Shown here in pieces: positions 63,042-64,000 of a stretch of DNA of 64,000 nucleotides; positions within the stretch are counted from its first letter, which is position 1; every line of letters begins with the position of its first letter. The translations under genes and the position numbers were made by a program. The stretch lies in contig NZ_CP021455.1 of the NCBI RefSeq assembly GCF_002158865.1, positions 248,001-312,000 on the forward strand, written 5' to 3'. Below the pieces are notes generated by a model. The model worked only from the letters and a program-made list of their open reading frames with translations, was not told the DNA's origin and searched no databases. The DNA is from Comamonas serinivorans. Lineage in GTDB: Bacteria; Pseudomonadota; Gammaproteobacteria; Burkholderiales; Burkholderiaceae_C.

Positions 63042-64000
63042 ATGATCCGCGATCCAGAAACCATGAACGTCTTCGTCGACACCGTGCAGCGTTTTGTGCG
63101 CGAGCGCCTGGTGCCGGCCGAAGAGGTGGTGGCGGAGACCGATGCCATCCCGGCCGACATCGTGCAGGAGATGAAGGACATGGGCATGTTCGGCCTGACG
63201 GTGCCCGAGGAGTTCGGCGGCCTGGGCCTGACCATGGAAGAGGAGGTGCTGGTCATGCTCGAGATGGGCAAGACCTCGCCGGCCTTCCGCTCGCTGTTCG
63301 GCACCACCGTGGGCATCGGCTCGCAAGGCATCCTGATGGACGGCACGGCCGAGCAGAAGGCCGAGTACCTGCCCAAGCTGGCCAGCGGCGAGCTCATCGC
63401 CTCGTTCGCGCTGACCGAGCCCGATGCCGGCTCGGACGCGGCCTCGCTGCGCACCACCGCCGTGCGCGACGGCGACGACTACATCGTCAACGGCACCAAG
63501 CGCTTCATCACCAACTCGCCGCACGCGGGCATCTTCACGCTGATGGCGCGCACCAACCCCGACAACAAGGGCGCGGGTGGCGTGTCGGCCTTCATCGTCG
63601 ATGCCAAGTCGCCCGGCATCAGCATCGGCAAGATCGACAAGAAGATGGGCCAGAAGGGCGCCCACACGGCCGACGTGATCTTCGAGAACTGCCGCGTGCC
63701 GGCCAAAAACATCATCGGCCTGAAGGAAGGCCAGGGCTTCAAGACCGCGATGAAGGTGCTGGAAAAAGGCCGCATCCACATCGCCGCCATCGCCGTGGGC
63801 TGCGCCGAGCGCATGCTGCAGGATTCGCTGGCCTATGCCATGGAGCGCAAGCAGTTCGGCGAGCCCATCGCCAACTTCCAGCTCGTGCAGGCCATGCTGG
63901 CCGATGGCCAGGCCGAGCTGTACGCCGCGCGCTGCATGGTGCTCGACGCCGCACGTCGCCGCGATGACGGCAAGGACGTGGCGGTCGAGGCGTCGTGCTG
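63042..64000 (+). CDS. Acyl-CoA dehydrogenase, N-terminal part (3' end outside window)
   Basis: The frame is open from ATG 63042 to the window end, about 319 codons. Visible motifs: 'RFVRERLVPAEEVVAETDAI', 'MFGLTVPEEFGGLGLTMEEE', the flavin motif 'LIASFALTEPDAGSDAASLR', 'YIVNGTKRFITNSPHAGIFT' and 'IGKIDKKMGQKGAHTADVIF', then 'YAMERKQFGEPIANFQLVQA'. The catalytic Glu region near the C-terminus is not in view. An AAGGAA motif precedes the ATG. It likely supplies the first oxidation of the beta-oxidation sequence assembled in this cluster. Confidence 0.94.
   Translation, partial: MIRDPETMNVFVDTVQRFVRERLVPAEEVVAETDAIPADIVQEMKDMGMFGLTVPEEFGGLGLTMEEEVLVMLEMGKTSPAFRSLFGTTVGIGSQGILMDGTAEQKAEYLPKLASGELIASFALTEPDAGSDAASLRTTAVRDGDDYIVNGTKRFITNSPHAGIFTLMARTNPDNKGAGGVSAFIVDAKSPGISIGKIDKKMGQKGAHTADVIFENCRVPAKNIIGLKEGQGFKTAMKVLEKGRIHIAAIAVGCAERMLQDSLAYAMERKQFGEPIANFQLVQAMLADGQAELYAARCMVLDAARRRDDGKDVAVEASC

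Overview
The window looks like a piece of a high-G+C chromosome from the Comamonadaceae (Burkholderiales, Betaproteobacteria). The basis is gene content and protein character: four tripartite-tricarboxylate (Bug-type) solute receptors, a GTP-type PEP carboxykinase, a fused malic enzyme/phosphotransacetylase, malate synthase G, a DUF2145 protein, and family-typical intergenic repeats. The genus cannot be fixed from this sequence. I saw no rRNA, tRNA, CRISPR array, prophage or complete insertion sequence.

Layout. 1-5 kb: end of a CnoX/YbbN-like chaperedoxin, a YbaY-META lipoprotein, then a tight tsaB / small ORF / rimI / uracil-DNA glycosylase operon and a DMT transporter. 5-7.5 kb: an accessory patch with gene remnants and a secreted RNase Sa-like ribonuclease with its barstar-like inhibitor. 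8-16 kb: maeB, a thioesterase, a TonB-dependent receptor, an IS5-type MITE, and parB without parA. 16-25.5 kb: metallo-hydrolase, SDR, glcB, a surface protein with a PEP/IPTL-CTERM-like tail, radA. 25.6-36.7 kb: tkt, DUF2145, a second metallo-hydrolase, pckG, two MFS transporters. 37-44 kb: an acyl-CoA catabolic island (enoyl-CoA hydratase, two acyl-CoA dehydrogenases, CaiB-type CoA transferase, Bug receptor, TetR regulator). 44-50.6 kb: a second CTERM-like surface protein, a beta-lactamase-fold hydrolase, a class II amidotransferase, small proteins and an MFS transporter. 51-64 kb: a co-directional lipid or alicyclic-acid style beta-oxidation cluster (Bug x2, thiolase, two MaoC hydratases, acyl-CoA ligase, enoyl-CoA hydratase, SDR, OB-fold/DUF35, thiolase, Bug, acyl-CoA dehydrogenase).

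The most striking signal is not a gene. It is a family of at least 21 imperfect palindromes, each exactly 52 bp, scattered about once per 3 kb. All have GTAT at positions 4-7 and (A/G)TAC at positions 46-49, with a core tending to CGTT...AACG at positions 19-22 and 31-34. The primary sequence varies a good deal, but several copies keep pairing through compensatory changes, so selection or copying seems to act on a fold or a palindromic recognition site. Twenty copies lie between genes or touch gene ends; one (3340-3391) is read in frame inside the uracil-DNA glycosylase gene, and one (61892-61943) appears to supply the ribosome binding site and start codon of a Bug receptor. I know of no name for this family and call it the GTAT-52 repeat here.

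Metabolically the window combines carbon entry (solute receptors, CoA ligase or transferase), beta-oxidation to acetyl-CoA, and acetyl-CoA use and gluconeogenesis (malate synthase, malic enzyme, PEP carboxykinase, transketolase). This fits a heterotroph living on organic acids and lipid-like compounds.
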